The position numbers and the translations under genes are program-made. A DNA stretch of 64,000 nucleotides from Kordiimonas gwangyangensis DSM 19435 = JCM 12864. GTDB taxonomy: Bacteria > Pseudomonadota > Alphaproteobacteria > Sphingomonadales > Kordiimonadaceae. The notes under the pieces are model-generated. The model searched no databases, was not told where the DNA came from, and was given only the letters and a program-made list of their open reading frames with translations. The DNA lies in contig NZ_AQXF01000002.1 of NCBI RefSeq assembly GCF_000375545.1, positions 160,716 to 224,715 on the forward strand, read 5' to 3'. Shown here piece after piece: positions 47,315 to 55,059 of the stretch. Within the stretch, counting starts at the first letter, position 1, and every line of letters begins with the position of its first letter.

Positions 47315-47674
47315 GTGCGCTTTCCAGATGCAATTCAACAATAGGGCAACAACACAGAAGAGCGATAGACTGCTATCTTGTTTGTGATTTTAGCTTTTTG
47401 CTAAACTCGAACCAAAGGCGCCACTCGTATTTCGCGCGGAGATTTGCAAGAGAGGTGTATGACCTCCATGACTTCACTGACCGAATGGTAGCGGGAGCGT
47501 CTCAGGTTGGCAGAATGGAGTTTTGGCTGTTATGCAGAAGGCCCGCATGCAGCGGGCCTTTCGCACAATACGGCGAGGGGAAGCGTTAGCTCACGAAGCT
47601 CACCGCCTAGCGAAGCTGACGATATCGTAGAACGTGAACATGTCAATCGATTTTACCTGGTAAGGTGCGGGCTG
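47315..47674. other. 360-bp stretch without a supported gene
   Basis: Between the weak frame ending at 47314 and the HTH gene. The only clear element is the terminator hairpin at 47538-47561. Short open frames on both strands have no ribosome site or family resemblance. Confidence 0.5.
47538..47561. terminator. Bidirectional-looking terminator hairpin
   Basis: AAGGCCCGC (47538-47546) and GCGGGCCTT (47552-47560) form a perfect 9-bp stem with a 5-nt loop, with T residues after it on the plus strand and A residues before it, so it can work in both directions. It separates the nuclease region from the reverse-strand HTH gene. Confidence 0.75.
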
Positions 47675-47884
47675 TCATTTAATGACAAGTAAGGCGGCGG
47701 GCTGCTGCTGGAGTGCCGATGCCAGTTTGGAAACGACTTCAATGGTCGGGTTTCTAAGCCCTCGTTCAATGCCACTGATGTAAGTGCGGTCAAGGCCTGC
47801 TGCATCTGCAAGGGCTTCCTGCGACAGCCCCAGCTCGGTTCTGCGTTTTCTGACATTTCTAGCAAGTGCAGCATGTATTTCCAT
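47675..47884 (-). CDS. C-protein-like XRE transcriptional regulator
   Basis: A 69-residue single-domain helix-turn-helix protein. ARNVRKRRTELGLSQEALAD and GLDRTYISGIERGLRNPTIE are the Xre core; DRTYISGIERG followed by RNPT is the pattern of the controller (C) proteins of restriction-modification systems, which have this size and act as dimers. The upstream gap contains a strongly palindromic site with GACTAT/ATAGTC half-sites, as in C-protein operators, so autoregulation is likely. No restriction or methylase gene lies beside it; the divergent 47949 gene may be its target. ATG start at 47884. Confidence 0.85.
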   Translation of the reverse strand: MEIHAALARNVRKRRTELGLSQEALADAAGLDRTYISGIERGLRNPTIEVVSKLASALQQQPAALLVIK

Positions 47885-47902
47885 ACGTGCATTTGTGAAG
47901 TT

Positions 47903-47935
47903 TGTAGACTATAACACCACGGACGATAGTCCACA
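47903..47935. promoter_or_regulatory. Putative C-protein operator (dyad) between divergent genes
   Basis: TGTAGACTAT (47903-47912) and ATAGTCCACA (47926-47935) match as inverted repeats in 9 of 10 bases around position 47919. GACT/AGTC half-sites of this kind are the hallmark of C-box operators. It lies 18 bp before the HTH gene and 13 bp before the divergent gene, so it can control both. Confidence 0.7.
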
Positions 47936-47948
47936 AAAGGGGGCGCTG

Positions 47949-48320
47949 ATGAACACTCGAAAGGCATTGGCTAGAGTTAGCGTGCCTATGATGGTTGCTG
48001 ACGCCACGGCATACGTTTCCGTTCGTCGTGTTTTGGCTGAGAACATTGCGATGCAAATAAAAGAAGGCTTCTCGTTTGAGTTGTCAGCGAAGTCCTGGGA
48101 TGCGTTAGATCAAATTCTCAATTCAGCTCTCAGGAAAGAGTTTCGTGCTCCGACGCCTGCGCAAGCCCGTTTTGTCGCTGTTATAGCGAAGACGTTGGAG
48201 CTTAACGTATCAGGCAGCACATACAGAAACCAAGTTGCTGCTGAAGCATTTATTGCCGAGCATTATGACGCTTTTAAAGAGATCAAAGCTCTTGAAGTAG
48301 ATGAAGGGTACCGTTGGTAA
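47949..48320 (+). CDS. Unknown protein divergent from the C-like regulator
   Basis: A 123-residue soluble protein without a recognisable family. The ATG at 47949 has a strong AAAGGGGG ribosome site 5-6 bases upstream, and the frame is protein-like throughout (FELSAKSWDALDQILNSALRKEF, AFIAEHYDAFKEIKALEV). It is mostly helical with no membrane segment. It shares the intergenic palindrome with the C-protein-like gene, so it is the likely regulated partner. Function unknown. Confidence 0.7.
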   Translation: MNTRKALARVSVPMMVADATAYVSVRRVLAENIAMQIKEGFSFELSAKSWDALDQILNSALRKEFRAPTPAQARFVAVIAKTLELNVSGSTYRNQVAAEAFIAEHYDAFKEIKALEVDEGYRW

Positions 48321-48878
48321 GCACGCCGCATGAGCGTTAGTCGTCGCTCATTCTTTTTGCTCCGCTCGCCGGGTTCCATGGCGTCTCAATCTCTCTAAGG
48401 TCACATTGGAAAGTACGCCAGAATACATAATGCAAAAAATTCAGGCATAGTACGCTGTATGAACTAACTATATGAAATATATAGTATTTGGCCATATCTG
48501 GTTGGTTGAGTCGGCTTCGTTTTCAATATATTGAACTCAGATAGGCGCCGATTCAGGTAGTTTAAGTTTGACCTGTAAGTGCCTGATATATCCCAATACT
48601 ATCAGCTGCGACCAAAGCATGCTTGACATGCTTCCGGACACTGACTTCAAATATTCCGACACAGCGACACACAGGAGGTCGTATGGGAATAGTTTCAATA
48701 CAAAATACCATGGCGTGTAAGCAGGCCGTTCGCTAATAACCGCACTCCTTGAGATCGGTTTTCAGTAGCGACGCTAGCCGCGTTTCTTATCCGCAACAAC
48801 ATTTCACAGTGCTCAAATCACGGAATTAATTCGTTTCGTGGCGCAGGTTTTTACATGCCTTTGCCAAAAGGAGTAGCC
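48321..48878. other. Gap of about 560 bp that should hold the left end of the tni transposon
   Basis: No gene of normal size. tniA is transcribed away from here, and in Tn5053/Tn402-type elements the terminal repeat lies just before tniA, so an end is expected in this gap. Candidate words are TCGTTTTC at about 48517 and TCGGTTTTCAG at about 48754, loosely like the start of Tn5053 ends, but I could not find a matching inverted partner. There is also the dyad ACTATAT-N5-ATATAGT near 48470 and a 17-codon ORF at 48683. Confidence 0.35.
48683..48736 (+). CDS. Possible 17-residue leader ORF before tniA
   Basis: ATG with a near-perfect ribosome site (AGGAGGTCGT) opens a 17-codon frame (MGIVSIQNTMACKQAVR) ending in TAA. 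A following CTCCT (about 48745) can pair with the AGGAG of the ribosome site. The best ribosome site in the whole gap sits on this tiny frame, so it may be a regulatory leader of the transposition operon, or a chance remnant. Confidence 0.3.
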   Translation: MGIVSIQNTMACKQAVR

Positions 48879-50519
48879 ATGTCGAGCGTAGAGAAAATAC
48901 CAACAAGAGTCCTGGAGCGGGCATACAGAGTCTATCTTTCTATTCAGGAACTATATGCGAAACCAACTGTTTCCAAGGGTCTGGCGGCAGCCGTTGGTCT
49001 AGGCTTGGGCTATGACAAGCGCACGATCTACCGCAAACTGTCCCAGTTTAGGCCAGATATGTCGGTTGAACACTTTTTACCGCGAAAATATCAGGCCATA
49101 TGTCACAAGCGACAAGGACGCGTCCCACAAGAAACCGAGGAAATCATTCGGGACTATTTGCTGCGTTATTACATTGAGCGTCCGGAGGATCTATCGCTGA
49201 CAGAGATCCTGATGCTGATCAACAAGGCCTGCCGCGAGAAAAACACGTCGGAGATATCACTCTCCACCCTCTACCGGCGCCTAAATGATCTCCCGCAGTC
49301 CGAAAAGAATGCTACCAGGCGCGACAAATCAGGAGCCAAGCGTCAGAAGATGCTTCCAGGCAAACTTGTCACGAGGACACCGCTCGAGCATATCCAGATT
49401 GACCATACGATGGTTGATATGATGTGCGACCTTCGAGAGTTCGGTTTAGGCATCCGACGTCCCTGGCTGACTCTAGCCATCGATGTCGCAACCCGTTGTA
49501 TCTACGGCTATTATCTTAGCCTTACCAAACCCAATGTGGAAGCCTGTGCACTGACAATCCTCATGGGGTGTACCCCTAAAAAGATCGTTTTGGAGCGTTT
49601 GGGAATCTCTCTTGAACCTTTCGTTGAGAAAGGAATTGTTGACCCCTGGCCGCTGTACGGTGGGGCTCGGTTTGTCAGATTTGACAATGCGCGGGAGTTT
49701 TTGTCACCGCGTTTTCAAAGAGGGTTAATGTATCTCGGCATGAAGGGTATCCCTCGTCCTATCGGTTCGCCCCACTATGGGGGCCATATTGAACGCGTTA
49801 TTGGACGCTTCATGGCGAATGTCCACATGTTGCCTGGGACCACCTTCAGCAATGTGGTTCAGCGCAAGGACTATCCAGCCGAGAAAAAGGCGGTGATGTC
49901 CATCGACGCCTTCGAAACCTGGATTGCACTCAATATCTTGCGATATCATATGACCGTTCACCACGAGCTGGGTTGCAGTCCTTATGACCAGTTCTGTCGG
50001 CTTAAGGAAAATATCGTCTCCGTACCAAAACACGATCTAAGGTTACAGGCACAGAGGGCCTTTCTTAAACGGGACAAACGCGATGTGCGGCCCGCTGGCA
50101 TCGTACTCAAACACCGCTGGTATCATTGCGACAGACTTGCTCCTTACCTTGGCCAGAAAGTGCTGGTTGGTTGGCAAGACAATGACCTTAGTCGGATTTT
50201 CGTCAGTCTTGATGGGACCTTTGATCATCTCGAAGTCCCGCTGGCCCCGTATGAAACGTCATGCCGGTATTGGGAGGTCTGGAACCAGACTAGAGCACGC
50301 AAAGGTAGGCCTCACGAGGACCAACGTCAGACTGAATTGGCTGCCGACCTTTTGGAGGCGCAGCTCGCGCTCCCCGACCTTAACGGAGGTCAGCAGGCTC
50401 AACGGGAAGAGCGTTTGCAGCCTCAAGCAGAGAGGTCATCTGCGCGCCCTTATACTGCCTCGCCGCTACCGCGAGACTCGCGACATGTTCGGCCAGCAAT
50501 CATTTTTCATCGATCATAG
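48879..50519 (+). CDS. tniA: TniA, DDE transposase of the Mu/TnsB type
   Basis: Transposase of 546 residues. N-terminal helix-turn-helix regions (about 30-135) are followed by the RNase-H-like catalytic core with Asp175 in IQIDHTMVD, Asp269 in VRFDNAREF and Glu305 in GGHIERVIG, and a C-terminal beta-barrel (KRDVRPAGIVLKHRWYHC) as in TnsB/TniA. The C-tail (from about 480) is polar and Gln/Arg-rich, as expected for contact with the ATPase. The ATG at 48879 with AAAAGGAG is preferred to one at 48855. All catalytic acids are intact, so it may be active. Confidence 0.92.
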   Translation: MSSVEKIPTRVLERAYRVYLSIQELYAKPTVSKGLAAAVGLGLGYDKRTIYRKLSQFRPDMSVEHFLPRKYQAICHKRQGRVPQETEEIIRDYLLRYYIERPEDLSLTEILMLINKACREKNTSEISLSTLYRRLNDLPQSEKNATRRDKSGAKRQKMLPGKLVTRTPLEHIQIDHTMVDMMCDLREFGLGIRRPWLTLAIDVATRCIYGYYLSLTKPNVEACALTILMGCTPKKIVLERLGISLEPFVEKGIVDPWPLYGGARFVRFDNAREFLSPRFQRGLMYLGMKGIPRPIGSPHYGGHIERVIGRFMANVHMLPGTTFSNVVQRKDYPAEKKAVMSIDAFETWIALNILRYHMTVHHELGCSPYDQFCRLKENIVSVPKHDLRLQAQRAFLKRDKRDVRPAGIVLKHRWYHCDRLAPYLGQKVLVGWQDNDLSRIFVSLDGTFDHLEVPLAPYETSCRYWEVWNQTRARKGRPHEDQRQTELAADLLEAQLALPDLNGGQQAQREERLQPQAERSSARPYTASPLPRDSRHVRPAIIFHRS

Positions 50520-50528
50520 GAGGGTAGG

Positions 50529-51416
50529 GTGACTGACAAAAGCTGGAATACTGTCCTCAAACTTTCAGTCGCAGAGCGTATTTATTATCTCCATTTGGCG
50601 GTTTGGTGGCCTCTGAAATACGCAATACAGGCGCTAAACGAGTTCGAAGACCTGATGGCCATGCCAGACGATGATCGACCGCGGTGCATCCTTCTTGTTG
50701 GCGAGAGTAACATCGGCAAAACGCGGATCTTGAAGGAACTGCTGCATCGCCATCCGCCAGCGCGAGATGCGACAACTGGCACGCTGAGAAAACCGGTCTT
50801 ATTTGTAGAAACGCCGATCCCGCCGACACCGGAAGAGCTGATGTACGAAATTTTGTGTCAGGCTGGGCTGGTGCCATCGGATACTAGTTTGGGCGGCATG
50901 GTTCGCTATGCAGCAAAACAATTGCCAAACCTTGGCATCCTGATCGTCCTCCTCGATGAGTTGCAACGGATTAAGGAAAGCACAAGTAAGGAGTGCGGCC
51001 AGACCCTCGAAGTAGCCAAGCTGATCAGTGGATTGCTGAGGCGTCCAGTGGTGGTTTCCGGCACGCCGGAATTACAGGCATATTTTCAACGGGATTCACA
51101 GCTACAGCGGCGCTTCCGAAAGTTCGAGCTGCCAGTGTGGCAGCCTGACAGCGAAGCCCAGCAGCTAGTGCACAGCATATTGGAAAACATGCCTCTAAGG
51201 GAGGGGTATAGCGAAGCTATTTACCAAGATATGGAGATCGTCAATGAGCTCATCAGATTCGGAGAAGGAGTTACCGGCGGTATTCTTGCGGCGCTCCAGG
51301 ATGCAACGAAAGAAGCCTTGCGTGAAGGCGAGGAATATCTCACCACGGCCCGGGTTCTCAATGTTACAGCAAGGATCAGTCGCACCCGTCACTTTCGCCT
51401 GCCGCCCTCTACCTGA
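50529..51416 (+). CDS. tniB: TniB, AAA+ transposition ATPase
   Basis: A 295-residue ATPase of the TniB/TnsC/MuB kind that selects target DNA and activates TniA. Walker A GESNIGKT lies at residues 58-65 and Walker B ILIVLLDELQRI near 138-149, followed by VVVSGTPELQAYF (sensor 1) and QLQRRFRKFELP. Start is GTG at 50529, ten bases after the tniA stop, with AGGAGGG upstream. The 3' end overlaps tniQ by 56 bp. Confidence 0.92.
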   Translation: MTDKSWNTVLKLSVAERIYYLHLAVWWPLKYAIQALNEFEDLMAMPDDDRPRCILLVGESNIGKTRILKELLHRHPPARDATTGTLRKPVLFVETPIPPTPEELMYEILCQAGLVPSDTSLGGMVRYAAKQLPNLGILIVLLDELQRIKESTSKECGQTLEVAKLISGLLRRPVVVSGTPELQAYFQRDSQLQRRFRKFELPVWQPDSEAQQLVHSILENMPLREGYSEAIYQDMEIVNELIRFGEGVTGGILAALQDATKEALREGEEYLTTARVLNVTARISRTRHFRLPPST

Positions 51417-52368
51417 TGAAACCCTGCTTTCATGGTTAGAGCGGTTAGCTGAAGCCAATGAGCATGACCGGAGAACATTTTTAGCGACCATATTTCAGGA
51501 TAGTGGTTTATGTGACCGAGATATCTTGGGTGGTGCGATGACCCACGATCATATTGCGCAATTGTCCAGTCTGACGGATATACCTTTTGAAACCTTGCAA
51601 GCAATGGAGGCTGCCAGTAGGGGCGGCATTTGCTGCGACCGGTATGATATTTATTGCTTTGAATGTTGGACTGAGGATCTGGCGAAGGGCAGGGATAAAG
51701 TCTATGGTCGCCAAATCTGGGCTAACTGGGCTAGTTTAATCTGCCACGACCACGGGGTAGCGCTTCACGACTGGCCCGCCAAAGCGTCGCTAATAACGCT
51801 CTCGCGTTTGGTGCGGGACCATCAACATGATCGGTATCGGACAACCACTAAAGCCTATCAATCTCTCTTGGGACTTCTAAGTAACTTGTCTGTTCAGCTT
51901 TTATCCCTTCATCGCGAGAGTGATACAGTGGTGCCAGCCTGTTTTGATCCTCTTGATGATGTGGCAACTGCTCTTTTTCGGAACTTTACACAGCTTCCGG
52001 CATTTACCGCGGGGAAGGATGTCAGTTTCCTTCTAGACACAGTCAGCCCTTGGGCTTCGCAGGCACCGTATTTCTTCCAGCGTGAGCAACGCAGATTCTA
52101 TGCATATGGTGAGGGCCCCAAGGATTTTCTGCGCATGAGCGACTTAGTATCAGTGGCTGACCGGCGCTTTTATCTGGTGGCAGGGCTTTTGGTCCTTGGC
52201 CATTGGGGTGCGCACGAGCACCCGTTTCGCTCTTGTTTCAGTGATCCGGCGTGGTCCTGGTTGATGGCGCGTGCCAAGTGCTGGCAGCCGGGGCACCTGG
52301 CTCAGCTACAGCCCCTGACGCAAACAGTTGTTTCGTCACACTCCGGCGCCGTCGTTCCGCATCCCTAA
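51361..52368 (+). CDS. tniQ: TniQ-family protein, possibly truncated at the C-terminus
   Basis: A 335-residue TniQ/TnsD-type targeting protein. The N-terminal CRPLPDETLLSWLERLAEAN is the family's PxPxExLxSWLxRLA signature, followed by the zinc-ribbon-like CCDRYDIYCFECW and ASLICHDHGVALHDWP. Canonical TniQ proteins are about 400 residues. The last 44 residues lie over the 3' end of the oppositely oriented tyrosine recombinase gene and end in low-complexity-looking LTQTVVSSHSGAVVPHP, so the natural C-terminus was probably replaced at a DNA junction near 52.25 kb. ATG 51361 chosen because the family signature starts right behind it. Confidence 0.85.
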   Translation: MLQQGSVAPVTFACRPLPDETLLSWLERLAEANEHDRRTFLATIFQDSGLCDRDILGGAMTHDHIAQLSSLTDIPFETLQAMEAASRGGICCDRYDIYCFECWTEDLAKGRDKVYGRQIWANWASLICHDHGVALHDWPAKASLITLSRLVRDHQHDRYRTTTKAYQSLLGLLSNLSVQLLSLHRESDTVVPACFDPLDDVATALFRNFTQLPAFTAGKDVSFLLDTVSPWASQAPYFFQREQRRFYAYGEGPKDFLRMSDLVSVADRRFYLVAGLLVLGHWGAHEHPFRSCFSDPAWSWLMARAKCWQPGHLAQLQPLTQTVVSSHSGAVVPHP

Positions 52369-53395
52369 TGTAAATCATCGCCTGCCGCGCGCTTTTCAGC
52401 CGTGTCTGGATCATGATTGCCTTGAGGTCGCACCCCACCTCAGCAGCAGACGTGGCAAGGCCCGCGCGCAGGCTATGGCCGCTATAATCTGAGGCGTCCA
52501 GGCCGAGTGTGCCAACATGCGCCTTCACGATCCTGTTGACGGTTTTCTCGCTGATGCCGGTGCTGCGGAAAGTATTGTTTCTGTTGGCGCGCAGAAAAAC
52601 CGGGCCGGGGGCTGATCCGCAATAGTCCAGCCAGTCCTCCAGGGCTTTGACAGGACACAGCCGGTCGTCATCGTGCCGCGAGACAAAAACGCTTTCGCCG
52701 CGCCCGAGCCGGTCGCCCTTGGCGCGGGGCAGGGTAATCGTCACGCCCTCTGCGGCTATGGTGACATGTTTGATGTCGAGATCGGCGATCTCGGTGCGTC
52801 TGAGCGCCGCTGCGAAGCCAATGAGCACCAGACATTTGTCTCGAATGCCGAGCGGCGTTCTGTCGAAGGTATCCATCAAGGCGGGCAGGGCGCTGTAGTG
52901 GAGCGGTCGGGCCTGCCGCTTTGGGGCGAGCCCTTTCTCCCGAGATGCGCCCCGCAGGATCAGCCGGATGGCTTCGTGGCGGGTATCGAGCGTACGGCCT
53001 GCAAGCCGGTGCGCCACCGAGATCGCGGCCAGACGTGCTTTGAGCGTGACCGGCTGGACCTTGATGGATAAGTGCGAGAGATAGAGCGCCACGGTGCCGG
53101 GATCACCAGAAAGCGGTTCAACGCCGACACCCTTGCACCAGTCCTCATACTGGCGCCACGCCGTCCGGTAGGCGCGGCGAGTGTTTTCCGAGCGCGCCAT
53201 TTGGGTGAGTTTCTGCGCCCGAGCATAGACCGCATCGAGGTCCTGCTTGAGCGCTTGCTGGACCGGCAGCCAACCCATGAGGAGCGCAGCATTTTCTTCA
53301 GCCGCGCCAAAGGGTGCATTTTGAGGCACCGCCTGACGTTTCGGCGATGGCGGGCGCTTTTTGCCCGATTTCGGCGATTTTGGAGCCTGGGCCAT
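52238..53395 (-). CDS. Tyrosine recombinase (phage-integrase family)
   Basis: A 385-residue site-specific recombinase. The SAM-like DNA-binding domain (about 70-160: MARSENTRRAYRTAWRQYEDWC) precedes the catalytic domain with Arg I in AAALRRTEIADL (about 199-200), His-x-x-Arg in GHSLRAG (307-310) and the nucleophile Tyr342 in MIYIRDAE. The position normally held by a His/Trp reads TRLKSARQAM. The last 20 residues (about 366-385) overlap tniQ and may be junction-derived. The ATG at 53395 is chosen; 53443 is an alternative. An inverted repeat resembling a core recombination site is just upstream. Probably an integrase or cointegrate resolvase. Confidence 0.9.
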   Translation of the reverse strand: MAQAPKSPKSGKKRPPSPKRQAVPQNAPFGAAEENAALLMGWLPVQQALKQDLDAVYARAQKLTQMARSENTRRAYRTAWRQYEDWCKGVGVEPLSGDPGTVALYLSHLSIKVQPVTLKARLAAISVAHRLAGRTLDTRHEAIRLILRGASREKGLAPKRQARPLHYSALPALMDTFDRTPLGIRDKCLVLIGFAAALRRTEIADLDIKHVTIAAEGVTITLPRAKGDRLGRGESVFVSRHDDDRLCPVKALEDWLDYCGSAPGPVFLRANRNNTFRSTGISEKTVNRIVKAHVGTLGLDASDYSGHSLRAGLATSAAEVGCDLKAIMIQTRLKSARQAMIYIRDAERRRRSVTKQLFASGAVAEPGAPAASTWHAPSTRTTPDH

Positions 53396-53411
53396 GGCGC
53401 AATTTACCACA

Positions 53412-53446
53412 TTTATGGCCGATAAGCACAAGTTATCGGACATAAA
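53412..53446. other. Candidate core recombination site for the tyrosine recombinase
   Basis: TTTATGGCCGATAA (53412-53425) and TTATCGGACATAAA (53433-53446) are inverted repeats matching in 13 of 14 positions around a 7-bp spacer GCACAAG, the design of loxP/FRT-like core sites. It is 17 bp upstream of the recombinase ATG, where binding would also repress its promoter. A second site with the same CGATAA-N7-TTATCG core is at 57823-57847. Confidence 0.65.
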
Positions 53447-53554
53447 ATCAAAAGCCGAAAAACCATACCCGGACCAACCAACTGGACCACCCATCAGACC
53501 CAATACCGATGATAGATTACGGTAATCGTAATAAGTGTGTCGATTTTACCATTT

Positions 53555-53569
53555 GTTCTTGATATGTTC
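53555..53569 (+). promoter_or_regulatory. LexA (SOS) box before the first SRAP gene
   Basis: GTTC-N7-GTTC is the alphaproteobacterial LexA motif. It is complete here, 24 bp upstream of the SRAP ATG at 53594. The same motif in reverse precedes the second SRAP gene at 61991. Confidence 0.82.
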
Positions 53570-53593
53570 TCTCCTGAAATGAGGAGCCAGATC

Positions 53594-54310
53594 ATGTGTG
53601 GACGCATGCAAAGCAAGAACCCGCCGACCTGGGCGGAGATACACGCCTATTATAGCGCTTTCACCATCAAGAGGAGCCACCCGGACTGGCGACCGGGTGA
53701 TATGAATCCGGGTGATCCTGTGCCCATTGTGGCGCTCCGGGACGGTGAGCACCGTATCACCACAGCACGCTGGTGGCTGGTGCCCAGTTTCGCGACTGAG
53801 CTCAAGAGCCGCTATAAAATGTTCAATGCCCGGGCGGACAATCTGATCGAGCAGTATCGCTGGTGGCAGGCCCTGCCACCTTCGCTCAGCTTGCATAAGG
53901 GATCAGCCTATCTTGCTCCGTTCAAGGAAGGGCGGCGCTGCCTGATGCCGGTCAATGGCTATTATGAGTTCAAGAACGGCAAACCCTATCTGTTCACGCT
54001 CACCGACCAGTGGATCTTCTCGGTCGCGGGCCTCTGGGAGTGGGCCCCCAAGGTGCGCACGCCGGATTGGCCGAAAGGGGTGATTTCCTGCACCATGATC
54101 ACCACGGAACCCAATGCCATTGCTGCGCCCATTCATGACCGCATGCCGGTGATCGTCAGGCCCGAAGATTATGATGTGTGGCTTGATCCCAAACGTGACA
54201 TGGAAGAGGTGATTGCCTTGATGCGGCCCTATGACGGCGATAACTTTGCGGTTCGGGCGGTCGCGCCGCCCTTGTCGCGCTATGACACCTTGCAGCCCAG
54301 CATGTTCTAG
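53594..54310 (+). CDS. SRAP/YedK-family abasic-site shield protein, copy 1
   Basis: SOS-response-associated peptidase (HMCES/YedK family), 238 residues, which crosslinks to abasic sites in single-stranded DNA. It begins MCGRMQ so that removal of Met exposes the catalytic Cys2. The other active-site residues are present: the asparagine in MFNARAD, the glutamate in MPVNGYYEFK and the histidine in PIHDRMPVI. The in-frame extension to 53537 would bury Cys2, so the ATG at 53594 is right. A perfect LexA box lies 24 bp upstream. A second, related copy is at 61281-61991, so this region carries a pair. Confidence 0.93.
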   Translation: MCGRMQSKNPPTWAEIHAYYSAFTIKRSHPDWRPGDMNPGDPVPIVALRDGEHRITTARWWLVPSFATELKSRYKMFNARADNLIEQYRWWQALPPSLSLHKGSAYLAPFKEGRRCLMPVNGYYEFKNGKPYLFTLTDQWIFSVAGLWEWAPKVRTPDWPKGVISCTMITTEPNAIAAPIHDRMPVIVRPEDYDVWLDPKRDMEEVIALMRPYDGDNFAVRAVAPPLSRYDTLQPSMF

Positions 54311-54455
54311 AGAACGGGCAGGGCACTTTTCCCCGGATTAAAAAACCAAGACAAGTGACTTTCATGGATTTATGCTCGGGGCTCGATCTGCGGATGAGCG
54401 ATACGATCACCAAAAGCGGCGTTGGGGCGCCGGATGATCTTAGGGGGAGATGACC

Positions 54456-54833
54456 ATGCGGACACATATCACCACAGTATTTTTAGTGCTCTCATTCTCG
54501 GCAGCAGCATCTGCTGTCGCTGAAACGCCCGAACAAACGGCGGCGCGCGTCGTGAAGCTTGAAAATGAGGTGTTGCTGCTCAAGAAAGAAAATGCCGTTC
54601 TCAGCGGCAAGCTCGATGCGCTGACCAAGCTCGTTGACGAAAAGCTCATGCCCCTTGCGGCGACTGTAGCAGCGCAAGACGGCAACTGTGCCGTTCGCAT
54701 CGAGCGGCTTGAAAATGAACGCGACAACCTGAAAAAGCTCGGGCTACAGGAACGCCACCCGGACGTCAGCCGCCTCAGCGCCCAGATCACTGCCCTGTCC
54801 AGCGGATGCAAGGACACTGGCCAGCAGCCTTGA
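54456..54833 (+). CDS. Small secreted coiled-coil protein
   Basis: A 125-residue protein with a signal peptide (RTHITTVFLVLSFSAAASAVA) and a charged heptad-repeat region (about 35-60, VVKLENEVLLLKKENAVLSGKL) then IERLENERDNLKKLGLQERHPDV near residue 90. Two cysteines (about 82 and 120) could form a disulfide in the periplasm. The GGGGGA at 54442-54447 fits the ATG at 54456 better than that at 54450. I do not recognise the family. It lies between the SRAP gene and the IS110 element. Confidence 0.55.
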   Translation: MRTHITTVFLVLSFSAAASAVAETPEQTAARVVKLENEVLLLKKENAVLSGKLDALTKLVDEKLMPLAATVAAQDGNCAVRIERLENERDNLKKLGLQERHPDVSRLSAQITALSSGCKDTGQQP

Positions 54834-54849
54834 TCGGCTGCTCAAAGCC

Positions 54850-55059
54850 AGTTTCCGGATCAACAAGAGACATATGGTTGCAGTTTCGGTATTATGGGAT
54901 GGGCTGATCGCCTGCATTTCGTAGAACGCAATACGCTGCGGCTTCGTTGGGACCTCCGCCAGCACGACTAGCGATGACGCGTTACCGGGTCAAAGATTGA
55001 ATAAAATTCGTGTTGCCCATTGGTGTGATCAGCCCGCTCCTGCAAACCCGGAGCGACAA
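54850..55059 (+). ncRNA. Candidate IS110 bridge-RNA leader region
   Basis: Noncoding left part of the IS110 element. A stem-loop at 54935-54963 (GCTGCGG with CCGCCAGC, one bulge) holds a 14-nt internal loop, a plausible guide loop. A second hairpin (CGCTCC 55035-55040 with GGAGCG 55050-55055) masks the ribosome site of the recombinase. That IS110 recombinases use a leader-encoded bridge RNA is established for the family; that this one does is inference. Confidence 0.4.

Larger units (their letters stand above)
48879..52368 (+). mobile_element. Tn5053/Tn402-type transposition module tniA-tniB-tniQ (ends not located)
   Basis: Three overlapping or adjacent genes in the order DDE transposase, AAA ATPase, TniQ form the core of a Mu/Tn7-superfamily transposon. 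A TnsA endonuclease gene is absent, so transposition would be by cointegrate and need a resolvase. A tyrosine recombinase lies at the far side, overlapping the end of tniQ, instead of the usual serine resolvase tniR. Terminal repeats and the target duplication are unresolved. Confidence 0.8.

Noticed and set aside
47311-47589. A 92-codon frame in the gap before the HTH gene
   Set aside because: No ribosome site, no family resemblance, odd composition, and it runs through the terminator hairpin at 47538-47561.
48855-48878. ATG at 48855 as the start of tniA
   Set aside because: The ATG at 48879 has AAAAGGAG at good spacing, while 48855 has no ribosome site.
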